A stretch of 52,233 nucleotides of DNA from Zygnema cylindricum. Its lineage: Eukaryota; Streptophyta; Zygnematophyceae; Zygnematales; Zygnemataceae. Below, piece by piece: positions 33,727 through 47,000 of the stretch. Within the stretch, counting starts at the first letter, position 1, and every line of letters starts with the position of its first letter. The notes beneath the pieces were generated by a model, which saw only the letters and a list, made by a program, of their open reading frames with translations, did no database searches and was not told the DNA's origin. The DNA lies in contig JBBHKE010002112.1 in the NCBI GenBank assembly GCA_037447655.1, positions 15,001 to 67,233 on the forward strand, read 5' to 3'. The position numbers and the translations under genes were made by a program.

Positions 33727-35559
33727 TTCGGAGGTGGTGATGATTCTTTGTGATAAATTCGGAGGTGTTAAGGATCCTTAGTGACATATTCGGAGCATAG
33801 AGGTGTGAAGGAGTGTTATCCTTATAGTGATCATTCTTTAGTGATCCAATTCGGAGTGCAGTGGAGTGAGGAGTAGAGTGATAAAATTAAGAAGGTTGGG
33901 GAGTGAAGGGTAAAAGTTGATGTAAGTGATAATTTCCGGAGTGTAGAAGAGAGAGGAGTGAAAGTTGATGTAAAAGAGGCTATGGCTAAAAGATACATAT
34001 TCCCCTATGGTCGATTGTTCCTTTTTGTGAATACTTCTGTTGTGTAAGTATTTTGTGCTAAATATTTTTTCTTTTTGTGATTTATTTCTATTGATCCAAT
34101 AGTAACAATTACGATGAGTTACTGGCATACCGGGAAAAACCACCAAATTGGATGTCGAATTCCGCAACATCCGGAGGACCTGCGCACGTATCTTGCAATA
34201 ACACACCACATTGTTTTATTACTCTTTTATTTAGTTTAAAATTTTACAATTTTGATTTTTTGTTCAATTTGCGAGTGCTGAAACGTGTACGGAGTTTACC
34301 GAGATACTCGCATGGTTCCTTCGAATGGAAATTTGGACTCTTAGAGTGTCATGCTAAAACCCAAAGTTTAGTTAGGGTAATGCACATGTAGGAAAGCAAA
34401 AATGATTTCGACGATGCAAATTGGTCACACGATTTGAGGTAACTTACTATGTTAGGAAACTGGCGGCGGTTGAAAAAACGGTGCTTTACCTTTTTTTACT
34501 TTCGACCGAAAACTTCCCCTTCTCCCAAAGCCTCGTTACGGGCAGTTAGTATTTAAGTGCATTTAGAGCTATTGGGAATTGCGTCTTTTGATTTTTAAAG
34601 ACGTTTAAAGCAAAGAAATTAGTTACGTGGCGTTCATCTCAACATGTGTAACAAAATATGTGCATCTATATCGTGAACATTTCTTACTTGGAACGAGGTT
34701 TTTCTATCAAAGGTTGCGAGTAGTTATATGAGGACATTTAACTATAATCTGTTTTTTAGGTCATTATTCTTTCAGGTCTTGCGAGTAAACCAACTCAAAC
34801 ACTCATCTCTTATTTTGAGCAGTACCAAGTAGGTTTGCGTCCAAATATTGGAAATCTTCAAAGAATTTCCAAACGTACAACGTGAATGTATTATCTGTAC
34901 TGTTGTGCAATGAGAAATCTCTTATCGCGATGAACATGTTACTGATATTATCGGTTATAGAACTGTGAGGGTTTTCGATATATATCGCTCGAAGACCAAC
35001 AAAAACTATCGTCGATGATATCGGTTTTGGGGGGGTGGTACGTATTAGAGTACAAAAGTATGTTACGTAAATGAAGTATGAAATGAGTATGGAGCTATCA
35101 CGAGGGGGAGTGGCTTTTGAGAATTTTTTCACAGTCCATTCCTTACCATAGTACTGAGTCATCGTCGATAGTTATCGGCCCGACGTTTATTTGTAATTCA
35201 TCGCGAAATATAGTTAATCAATCATGATAATTTCCTAACCGATATATTAACCAATACTTCGATTATCTTTGAGTTAAAACAAGGTACATATCAGTTTTAG
35301 GCAAAACGCTTCCAGTACACAACACACATATCAGTACTATTCTATTGGGCAAAATAAAGAATAAGGTTATAAAACCCAAAATCCATAATCGGGGGCATTC
35401 CGCAAAAGTCAACAGTGGATAAAGGGAGTACAAATAGGACATCTTTCGACAAATATTTTTTGGTGGATATGGGTGGATGGTACGACACGTGAAGGTGTCA
35501 TCGGCCATCATTTCTATCTGGCACCAATCTTTAGTATGTAGGTGTCGTGCTTGTAAATA
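33727..35559. other. Non-coding region with a degenerate ATTCGGAG repeat
   Basis: Between 33723 and about 33935 the motif ATTCGGAG(T/G)G recurs irregularly, probably decayed tandem copies. A 119-codon minus-strand frame at 34803-35162 has mixed composition but no recognised motif, splice context or homologue. No gene is assigned. Confidence 0.4.
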
Positions 35560-35567
35560 GCATGTAG

Positions 35568-36067
35568 CAGAGGTCGCAATCGGGTACCCGAATCCGTACC
35601 ATATCCGTACCCGGCCGGCCGCGTCGGATCCGGAACGAATCCGGGTGCCAAATTTTGGAGGCCGGCCGGATTCGGCCGGGTTGATACAGAAAAAAAAAAA
35701 AAAATCGGGTACGGCCGGGTAACCAAAAAAAACAAAAAAAATGAAGTTTTCCTAGGTACGTACCACTACAATAAGGTACTTTAGTGTCCGTACTATCCAA
35801 CATTATTGTACTTGGTACCCTTGGTATCGTGAGAGAAAACGAGGGTACGATGAGCGGGGTAATTTTGTAATTATTCGGGTACGGGCGAGTACAAGTATTC
35901 GCGAGAAATCGAGTTTCGGTTACCTTTTTTCTGAGTAAACGCGTATCGGGTTACCGGGTAACAATTTAGGAGCGTGCAGTAACGCGGCCGGATTTAGGGT
36001 GTTCACATTTTGAAAACAGAGTTACTGTCTGATTCGGGTATCTAAAATTTTGACTTATCGACCTCTG
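35568..36067. mobile_element. Non-autonomous hAT element with 8-bp target duplication
   Basis: The left end CAGAGGTCGCAATCGGGTAC and the right end, finishing in CGACCTCTG, form hAT-type termini. They are flanked by GCATGTAG (35560-35567) and GCAAGTAG (36068-36075), an 8-bp duplication with one mismatch. The 500-bp interior is rich in GGGTAC, CCGGCCGG and CGGGTTACC subterminal motifs and encodes nothing. Its right part matches the terminus at 24770-24973, next to the decayed transposase. Confidence 0.88.
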
Positions 36068-36293
36068 GCAAGTAGTGCCGTACCGTCGAGGACTCTCGCC
36101 ATCCGCCGTACAGGACAGCACTGGCTGGATGGAGCGATTGCTTTGCGGATGCGAAAACTGAAAAAGTTTTGAAAGGGCACTGTTTACGCGTAGACACGTG
36201 TCGAGTCGTGAATGATTTTCAATAAACATGTTTTTCAAAAAAATGAAAAAAACACTGACATGGTACGAAAATTACGGATCCCAGAAAACTATA

Positions 36294-36350
36294 CTGTGAA
36301 TCATTATTAGTGTTTTAATCCGTAATTACTAATTTTGACGCCGTGTCTTT
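36294..36350. mobile_element. Left-end fragment of element family B
   Basis: After a TA, the sequence CTGTGAATCATTATTAGTGT resembles the B2 terminus (CACCGCGAATCGCTATTAGT). No matching right end is visible, so it is a truncated copy. Confidence 0.4.
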
Positions 36351-38035
36351 ATCCTGACTGTAAACCTTTTCGTCGCCCGAAGCATGTCTCAATGTTTGCA
36401 CGTGGCACACTCCCATTCGAACTGTGTGACGGAACTACAGTACAGTACTTGTACTTGTGAACACCCATCTACCATTCTACGGACGACGACATGACAGAGG
36501 CGTTTGCTGCGATGAAACGTCGCCCCGTCCGTACATCCGCCTGGCATCCGAATGTCTCCTCTGCGTGACATTTGAAGTGTGCGCTGCGTTGAAACAACAG
36601 TTTGGCAGTTTGTACAACGAAGCACTCGTGTCTTTTAGCGCGGGAACCCGCCCTGAAGTTTCTCCTTCCTGAGGCGTGTGCTTCAAGTTCACCTATTTTG
36701 CAAAGAAGGGTAAGTTTCTGACTTAATCTAATTTTAGTTGATTCTTTTCATCGAATACATGTGAAAATCTACATTCCTTTTTGGATGTTTGTAAAAAAGT
36801 TGATACTCTTTCAGACAAACCTATCGAACTTCTAAAAAACCCCAAATATGTACCTTTCTACTTTTGCCTCTATAACATTTCAGTATAGGTAAAGTCGTCA
36901 GTATTTAACAACTCATAAAATGTCGCCCACCACGCAAAATTCCATCACAGTGTCTCCATTTAGAGTATGATTTATTAACACTTTTTGATCCACTTCTTTC
37001 TTTGTGTATTTTATTCAATTTTTATTTTTTTTCTCAATGGCGACAAAACCTTGGCTTCACATAGGTGAAAAATATAATTTTAATCCAATGAGCTGGAAGG
37101 AAGATAACTTTTGTTTTTAGTGACAATGGTTAAGGCGTAGAAGAAACTGTTTGAAGAAAGACATCCGAAACAGATGCAAACGTTTTAATAAAATGTGAAA
37201 CGTGACTGGGCCAAACATTCGGAATGAAAGGATGAATTCATAACAGGTTTAATGTTGATCTTTCACAAATTGAACTGCTTGACATTCTAAGTATTCAAAA
37301 TTATAGAAGGACGACAAATTTTGCCAGTGCTAACTTTCTGTTATCTAATGTTTACTCATCTGCATGTGATCATTCGTAGTCTGGACCATAGTCGTTCAAC
37401 AAAAGTGTTTCCTGGTTTGTTTCAACAAAACCTGACAAGACCAAAATGTCATAATGATTGACAATGATCAGTCTGCATTCACCAGTTCCATAAACTTCAT
37501 CATTATGGAAAATATCTAACAGTGAAAGTGTACATTTTTAAGCTACTGTTTTTTTCTTTCAGCTTCATTTCTTCTCCAAAGACAGTCGTCTTAGTAGCGA
37601 AAATAGTGCAAGCTCATAAATGTCTAAACCCAAGAGAAAACCCCAAAAAAGCTGTCGTTACCACACATCTTGAAGAAGAGAGTACATTTTCTTTTAAAGG
37701 ATTTTCTATAAGAATTTGTCTATTTTATCGTATTCATGTACTCATTTTCTGCCCCGGAAACCCTTAACGCTGAATACGATACAATTTAAAAAAACAGAAC
37801 AGACATAGAAAGTTAATAAACTTTACAAAGCATGAATAATTACTCAAATTTCGAAAACTGATTTGTCAAAAACATTGGTGTTTTGCAGCGTGAAAGTTGA
37901 CCATCAAACAGGAAGAAAAGGGAGGGGAAGAGAATAGGGGGGAGAGGGAGAGGAAGGAAAGTGACATCGTAGAGACAGGGAGAGGGAGTGGGAAGGGGAG
38001 CGAGAGAGGAAAGAAGTGAACGAGATATTCAAAAT
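36351..38035. other. Upstream region of the multidomain lectin gene
   Basis: This is AT-rich DNA without an assigned gene. 37912-38018 is a G/A-rich tract ending about 20 bases before the start codon of the next gene; it is likely in the 5' UTR or core promoter, where GAGA-type tracts can be regulatory. Short frames at 36389-36692 have no family features. Confidence 0.4.
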
Positions 38036-41000
38036 ATGGGCATGGTTGGTGGCTCATCCACACAAATCATTCCATGTGCGATTGCTTTCTTTATGCTCCA
38101 TGTTTTCGTTTTGGGAGTACGGTGTGTCGCGCCGCCTTCACAAAAATATGATCCAACGTTCAGCCGAGTGTTCCCAAAAGCCTACGTCGCAAATATTCCA
38201 GGTAAGCCCCTTAACCCAAAGTCCTCGTTCAATCAACTTTTAATGTTCTCAAATTTAGCCAATTCCCGTTTCAGATGATTATTTTTGTTATTTTCATAGA
38301 TTTGATGATGTTATGTAGTATGTCAACGGTCAATAATCGTATGCTCAATCATTTATTCCCAGTTGTGTCAATTATATTTTTATTTTATATACATTTTTTA
38401 CCAATGGAATCTTAGAGGTGCTGACATTGACAAAATTTTTATAACCCAACTATAATTGCATTGTCTCAAGTAACTTAAGATCGATGAGACGCCTAACGAA
38501 GTATCGTGTTCAAAGTCCAACCTTGGCTATTGGCATCACCATTTTTTTTTGGCTCGTACGAAAACCAACATTGTGTGATTATGGTCATAAAAGAGCATCT
38601 ATCAAAAGCTCTATCAAAAGCATAAAAGCTTCAAGAGGTATATAAATAGTGTAGTGTACGAAATGTGTGGGTCCCTACAAAAAATGCTCATTAATTCATA
38701 CAGAAGTACAAAAAAAGTGACAGACAATGGCGTCGACACAGGAAAGCGCACGTAGATTTGACTTTTAGGATTTATCACGAGAAAAAATCGCTCAAACCTG
38801 TTCTCACATGCTCAAACGTTGGCTTTGTAAATACAGGCTACAGCGGCTACACTACGGGAATGTGTACATAAATTAGTGTGATTTGTGTTAATTATCGTTA
38901 ATTTTTGTTAGGTTTAAGTCTGTGAACCCAAAATAACGTTAGTAACACTTTTTATTTCTTTACGCTAAAATACACTAACAGCGATTCACGGTGTTGTATA
39001 TTCTGTTTTCAAATCTTTAGAGATTATTTTCATTTTTGACAGGCACTTGTTTTTTTACCCCTTTTGACAGAAAAATCAGTATGAAATACCATTTTGTTAA
39101 CTTTTTTGTAGTATGTTCAAAGCAGATTAACGATGTCCATAGCCTTGGTCCCTAACTAATAAAGATGACACGTCAATGACAAAATGATTCTAACAAATCC
39201 TGTCCATTTGATTTGAAACTCGGGCAACCTTGATGTAATAACACGTCATAAGACCCATAACATTATGGCAAGTGTGCTCCTTTATTTCAAGGTTTCTTTG
39301 TCCTACATGATCTTCTGATGGATGTCATGCAGTCTGTCATTGTTGGAAAGGAAGTTGTTGCCTTTCCAACAGAGTGCACAGAGCACACTGTACGTTTAAA
39401 CACATTTGATGTTTTGTCGTTGGTGTTGAAGTGCCCAGAGAGTTGCTTTTAGGGTTAAACACATTTGATGTTTTGTCGTTGGTGTTGAAGTGCCCAGAGA
39501 GTTGCTTTTAGGGTTACAGACACTATATGAACGCTGGTTGTTTGGCCTCTGGCCATAAGATAGCATTAGTACCATTGGTTTCTACGTTCTTAACCTTCAT
39601 TTGGTAATCATATAACTTCCATCCACATTGCTCGAACCTAAATTCGAATTAATGGCACTCAAATCTAAAAAGCTCTTTATTCTACTAGCTACTGATGGTG
39701 TTCCATGCTTCTATTGTTGTCAAAAAAACGTGGAGTAATCCCATTGCTCCGTTAGCCTGTTCTAGAAACTAAACCATGTGAGGATGTCTATCTCTGTTGT
39801 AATTATTTACCACAGAAGTTTAACAGCTTGTAGCTAGCAGCCTTAGCATCCTGCAGCAGGCAGGGGTTACAGAGCAGAGTATACGGGACAAAAATAGTTT
39901 CTGGCTTGACTTAGAGGGACTAGATTTTGATTAAAATCTTCATCTCATGTTCTTTGGTTTTTTTCTCTCGAATTTGATCCAGTTAATTTGATTCTTGGTG
40001 ATTGACTGTTGAGTAAGATATGAAACCAATTCTCGCTCAATTGTAATATCGTCTTCTCAAGTGTATTTCTGCTATCGCTATCGTTTTGTTTATCTGTTCA
40101 TGGTGTCGAAGCCGTCATGTAGCAGTTGTTTTTGTTTGAGTGCCTGAGAGCGACAATCTTTGTGGTTTTTCTTCTAGTAAATTACGCCATGGGCCGTCCC
40201 GCGTACCAGAGCAGCACGTTTGCCAGTCGTGGAGTCCGCTATCCAGCAAACTTTGCAGTTGACGGCGATGTGAATGGAGTTTTCAGCGGCGGCAGCTGTT
40301 CACACACCTATTTGAATGCGACAACCAATGATGGCGAAACTGACCCCTGGTGGATGGTGGACCTCGGGAAATCCTCACAAATTGAGAATGTGGAGCTATG
40401 GGCCCGGGTAAACTGTTGTCTGGAAAGAATGATTGGGGTTCAAGTATGGGTGGGAACAAGCAAACGAAGGTGGGATAGGGACGGAAACAAAGAGTGCGAC
40501 TCTGCCAATTATTACAATGGATCCGGGGCTGCACGACCCTTTACAAAGACATGCTTGAGCTCCGGGCGATACGTTTGGGTACGCCTAAGTGGTCCAAATA
40601 GAATACTCTCACTCTGCGAAGTCCGTGTTTATGGCTATGGTGAGTTGGAAGATGCAATATCAAGTGAATGTGAGCAGACAGGCTCAACTATTTTCTTGTC
40701 ACTATCACAGAAATTGATCGTAATCCATCACGTCATCGCATGCGTTCATCATTTCCCGCATTTAATCTGCTTTAAGTAAGGATAGGATAGTGAATGGCAA
40801 AAGGTAAACTTTCCATTCTCGTCAGCAGTTGCAAAGGGCGATTCCTCCTGACGTTTGTGTTTTAATTAATATTTCTCGTTTTGATCTGAATGTCTACTGC
40901 TATTATTTTGAGTAGTTTTTCCCGTGAATTCTTAGCTATATGGTACGCAAAATTAAAAAAATGTAAAGTCCAACTGGGGGGGGATTGATTTAGAAATATG

Positions 41001-44000
41001 GTATTGGCGCAGTGTAAAAGCTACATTTCGTACTTCTATATTTTTTTCCTTTCTTTCCATTTAGACTGAAGTGTATATATGACAATCAGTCACCCGGATC
41101 CATTTCACCATGCAGATGGCCAAGCGTGCAAGGATGTTCTGTACGCCTACACCCCTTACGCCGACACGGACGTTGCCGGAAGCAACATCGCCTATTACGA
41201 TGCGAGCGTGGCAGAATGCCAAAGCAAGTGCGCAGAAGACTGCACCTGCGCTGGCTTTAGGATTCAAAATGAAACAAAATGTTGGATAAAGTCCAATACC
41301 GATAGATCATCTTGGTTAAAAGTGGGCTTTGGGTATTTGTACACAAAAATTCCAAGTAAGTGTTTCGTTTACTATGCATCGGACTTCTTCTATTGATTCT
41401 CTCAATCACTAATTTCGGTCCAGTACTTTGTTTGTGGTTCGTTTGTTGTATCTCTTCGCTCCGGAGCATCACATGTTTCTTTTTGACTCCTTTGTTATGA
41501 AAAGTGATGAATATTTTTCCAAAATAATTAATCATGTAAAATATGTGATTTAATTAGATTGTGCAAAAGTTAATTAGCTTTTGAACAGCTATTGGTCCTT
41601 TATCCTCCTTTCACCGCTTTCTTCCTTTCGCTCACAGGTAGTGATAGGCAAATGTCAACACTGATCGCTGACTCATTTGTTTAGCTTTCTTCGTATTGAA
41701 ACAGCGCTATGTTTCCTTTAGTATGATTGGTAGACATGACGACCAGCTTTCAATGACTAGGTCGTTTATAAATCCCTGCTCCGAATAAAATGGCATAAAT
41801 CTGAACTTTAGTGGGTAATCGGTCCTGTAATGGTCCGAAAAGTGGCCTAATGGGGCCGAAATGTGATGGTTATTTGGTTGACTCCGAGGGGCTGGTTGGA
41901 TTTTGTTTAGCAAAGAAGTCAATCGCAGTATTGGGGCATTCACACCATAATCAAATATCCATCTAAGGAGTACATAATAAGATAGTAGAGTTCAGATAAC
42001 CTAGTCACAATTAGAATCCACCACGCTAGTGACAGACTGTCCAAATTGCCAGCTTGCTGTATATATTGATTTGATTTATAAGAAACATGGGGATCTGGTG
42101 TAGTATGTCTTATTTTAGATGTTACATATTGTAAATGGTTAAGTCCGTCTTGATTCTTTGTTTAGTACGGAAAAAACAACGTGAATCTTGTTGAGTTGAT
42201 TGGTATTAGGGTTTGGTTACAGGCAAAATAGATGCAAGAAATGCGGCTTTATGTGAACCTTTTCCCTTGAAAACCTGGTTTTGTAGGCTATGGTGTCAGA
42301 GGAGCGAGAATTTGTTTCTTTTCAATCCATTTGATGATTGAAAGTTTACTCTTTTGATCTTCGAAGAGATCCTTTTATACAAAGTCGCACAATACTAATT
42401 AGTGTGGATTTTATCGTGCGCTTTAAATGCATTGTACTCGAAGATCCGTAAATCTGATGTTACGACTATCGCTGGGCAGTGAACAACAAAAGATACGTGG
42501 AACCAAATCGAAGTAATGGATCTAATCTTTTGTAATAGAGCAAAATAACAGTAGTGCACAAAAGACAAAAGGTACTGTAGTACGCGCGTAAGTAAATAGA
42601 TGCAAACAGAGACATTCTTGAAAAAATAGACTAATAGAGCCGTACATGCAAATTCAGGCGAGTGACAAATAAATGAATGTAACGGGACGTAAAATTCAGG
42701 TGAAATACCCTAGAGTAGGACAAGCATAAATTACCCTTAATAATGATTTCACTCTCAAGAATTATCTTGAAAGAAGTTTCTACAATTTTTCCTTGTCGTG
42801 TAACTTCATTTCTTTCGCACTAAGTGAGCTGCTCTGCGCGAACGACAATATTAGGCGTGTGCACAACACTTTAAACTACGCATTGCAAGCGTCACAATTA
42901 GTTTATCGATTAAATTGTCACAGTAAAAATCTCTCCGCCAAAATAACTTTATGCCAACTTCAACATTTACCTATATTCAATTCATATCAAATCAAACTCC
43001 AACTTGCAGCACAAAGTTTTACTTTCCTATGGTTTATATTATAAAACTTGTAGTATGGTTGGATTTGTTTTACAAAATTGCTCTTTCCTATAATGTTCAT
43101 TGCAGTTCATTCGTTTTGAATGTCAAAATTTAGTGTCTCATCGTCATGAATGAACCAAACAAAACGGTATTTCGTTACCTATGTTTGATTTTGTCTCACA
43201 CTGTTATTTATGAGATTGAGAAGGAAAAAGATGTGTGAAAGCTTTGTCCCACTTATCTGTATTTTGCTGTTTAAATTCACGTATAGTCAAAGAAACACAC
43301 ATTCCTAAGCTCTATAGGTAACTCTACCGAGCTCTACCAGATATTGTGTGGAAACCTGTACCCATGGTAATAGTATCAAGAGCTGAATCTGTGATAGATT
43401 ATGTTTTCGACTATATGGCTGTACAATGCCATATATGTTTCTATCTGTATTTCTCTTATCCAAATTCCAAACGTCATTCACCAGGTTACACTGCGTTTTC
43501 ATTTGCGGATTTTAGTTCATCTACATTTTTTACCTTGCGTGGATCATCTCAACTTGTGTACCCCCGACTTCAACTTACACCGGCTAGTTATTACAACGTT
43601 GGACAAGCATTTTATCGGAATCTGGTCCCTCTTCTCCGAGATAGTGGCACTGGCGGGTGTCAACCAGCTTCATTCAACGCGCAGTTCTCTTTCAGCATCT
43701 CCAGCAACAACAAACGGTGCCATGGCGACGGCATTGCCTTCACCATTCTTGGGTCAAACATTGAATTTTCCAAATTGGGAGGATCAGGTGAAGCACTTGC
43801 GCTGCAGTACACAGGTCAGCCTGTTGTGGGGAGTGTGAGCATTATCTTTGACACGAAGAGAAACAGCTACGATCCTCCTGGAAGATACGTGGGAATACGT
43901 GAAAGTTTTGCTTTTGCGCCTGTGGTGTACAATACAACGACTATTCTGGATGATTTCAGTCTCTCCATCAAGTACGCATGGGTGGAGTATGATGGCACAC

Positions 44001-47000
44001 GTCAAAGTTTGCAAGTGTATATCAGCAAACGGAATTCAAAGCCACCAACGCCTTTGCTTACATACAGGAAATCTCTTTGCGAGTTATTGAGGCCATCTGC
44101 CTGCGCCACGTGCCAAACAGTTACTCTGGCATACCTTGGATTCTCCGCCGGAACTAGTAACTGCGTCGACATTCATGGGATTCAATCTTGGAGCTTTGAC
44201 AGCAATTTCCCAGGTAGTATTGAACCCATTCGAAAGCATGTGAATAGCTTCTGTTTCCTCTAGCGATTGCAATTCGATCATAGGTAAATCACAATATTTT
44301 TGCTAGTCGTTGTATGTAATGCACTAGCTTTCTGTTCCTCCTCCGATTGTAATGAAAATGGAAGCGCACTTGTTCAAACAATTGATTGGTCAACGAATCT
44401 TAAAGTTGTGGTACAAGATCTTAATGATCACATTTGCTTAACAACCATCAACCTGAAATTGTAAAACAAAGCTGAATTTCCTATGTTATAAGTTATAATA
44501 TTTGTATAGTACTTTCCTGCAATCTAAATTAAAGTAATCGTACTGTTGTTTAACTTGTTGTGCAATTTTTGTATTTTTCTAAAGTATGCATCATAATTTT
44601 AAAAATCTGGTCCTTTGGCTTGACCATCACGCTACTATTGTACTTTTCATTTCTAGTTCACGTGTTGATTCACCAAACCTCAGTGATATCTGTCACAAAT
44701 TTTCCAAGCACGAATAGCGCATTCAACAATCAACAAACACCATCTCTTCATCAAACGCAAACCTTTATGTAACATTTCATGTTGGAGAAATAATATCTCG
44801 TTTAGATAGGCAATTGCGTGGGGTAACATGGAAAAGTTGAGGAGGTATTGCTGACATTGGAAGGGGTCTGAGAAAAGGTAGAAAACATGAAACTACTCGC
44901 ATGTACGGAATGTCCCCCATATCATTTTTTCATTTTTTTTTGTTTTCATTTTCTTTTCACTTTTATACATGAGTTACATATGGTCGTTTTTTTTCTAGAA
45001 ATATACTGGATTTCAATTTGTGATTAACGTGATTTTTTTTTTTTAGGAGGCCAGTTGATCAAATTTCTTAACCGATTTTCTCTTTTTAATATCTGAAGAG
45101 GTTCGTTAATCCACAGATAAATGAGTTACCTGGTTTGGACAAGCATTTAACAATGTGTAGCCCAATAAGGTCATGACAGCTAAGCGAGTGAAAGTCAAAG
45201 AGCTCATAAAACAGAATGTCAACGCAAAGGCAAACTTGACTTTCGTCAAAAAACAAATTCTTATCTAAAACTGCATATTTTTATAAAAAATAGAGATGAA
45301 TAAAAAATTATGTTTGAATAATAAAAACCCAAAGGAACCCTAATTAGGTGCAAAAATTGTCGTCATGTTCTTCCTTTTAGAATTGGTAGATGACCAAAAG
45401 TTAACCACATAAAATTAATACGTGAAACATATGTTTGTTGTTTTGGATGTTGCTATATAGTAATTATTGGTGTCAATTGCATAAAACCTACAGAAATATG
45501 TATGTTCTTATAGAGGTATACATAGCACAGAATCTGAAATCAAACAATTCAGCCTCTATTTTATGACGAATTCTCTCAAAAACACGCTTATGGTACTTAT
45601 AACTTACGGTAAACTAGGTTGTTTAGGGTTTTTTAAGCTAAAACGCGTGGAGTGAGCTAGTCTCGTCCGAACAAAATCTTACATTGATTTCCGTATTGAA
45701 GTTTCAGAGATTCTGTTTGTTTGACGAAATAGGGAGTAGATTCAAATATGTACATAAGAATTTACCAGCATATTCTGTACCTTGTTTTTATTAAAGTCGC
45801 CCTCTCTCCTCGCCCAATCCTATTCTTTCACATCCCTATTCAACTACGCCATCGACAACTCCATGTTATCCTCCCCTTCAGCTTGTTACCCCTATCTTCT
45901 CCACGTATTTCTTTTCCTTTATGTATCTTCCTCCCATTCTCAATCCTCCAACCTTGCCTCGAAATGATTGCAACAGAAAAATGGTTTTCAAAACAATAAA
46001 TTGCTTGCCACTAATGGACCTTCAAAGAATTCCACATTCTCGAAAGCATTGATGTTCATGTGGTAAGACATGGCTTGCCTGACGATGGGGCTTCTTCTTT
46101 CATTTTTTTGTAGTGTCGCAGTCACCACCGCCCCAATCTCCGCCCCCTTCTTCCTCTTCTCCACCCCCTTCCCCGGCCCCTCCTCCCTCTCGTGTCTCTC
46201 CTCCGTCTCCGCCTCCTCTCTCCTCTCCTCCCCCCCCTCCAACCCCTTCAACCTTTTATTCGCCCCCTCCTTCCTCTCTTCTTTCACCAACCCCTCGTCC
46301 TCCACCACTTTCTAGACCGCCTCCCCGCCGCCCTCCTCCACCCCCCCCTAAGCAACCTCCCCGACCACCTCCCTCCTCACCTCCCAACCCACCAAAGTTT
46401 CAACCTTCTTCACCTCCTCCAAATCCTCCACCTTCTTCATGGAGTCCTCTTCGACACCTCCTCGCCCCCCACCTCTTTCCTCTCCTCCACCATCTCCACC
46501 TCCTCTTTCCTTTGCCCCTCCACAATCTTCACCTCTTTGGGCCCCCCCTCCTCCCTCTCCTAACTCTCCTCCACCATCTTCACCTCCTCCCCCCCCCCCC
46601 TCCTACCTTTCCGCCCTCTCCTCCTCCACTTTTGTCTTCTTTACCAGGTTTTTCCACTTCTCCTCTTCCCCCTTCACCAACCCCTCGTCCTCCACCGCTT
46701 TCTAGACCGCCTCCTCGCCGCCCTCCTCCACCCCCCCCTAAGCAACCTCCCCGACCACCTCCCTCCTCACCTCCCAACCCACCAAAGTTTCAACCTTCTC
46801 CACCTCCTCCAAATCCTCCACTTTCTCCATGGAGTCCTCTTCCCCAAAGTTCGCCACCACCACCACAAACACCAGGTAATAGGTTATTCTATAATTTCTC
46901 AGCTTGTAGTACCAACTCTCCCTTCCCCCCCTCCGCCCTCACTTTAGTTGTTTTGTCGGTTTCATTTATTTATACTGAGTTCTAACTTTCAGTTTTTTCA

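Noticed and set aside
34803-35162. 119-codon minus-strand frame
   Set aside because: It has no recognisable motif, no splice partner and no repeat family; chance is likely in AT-rich DNA.
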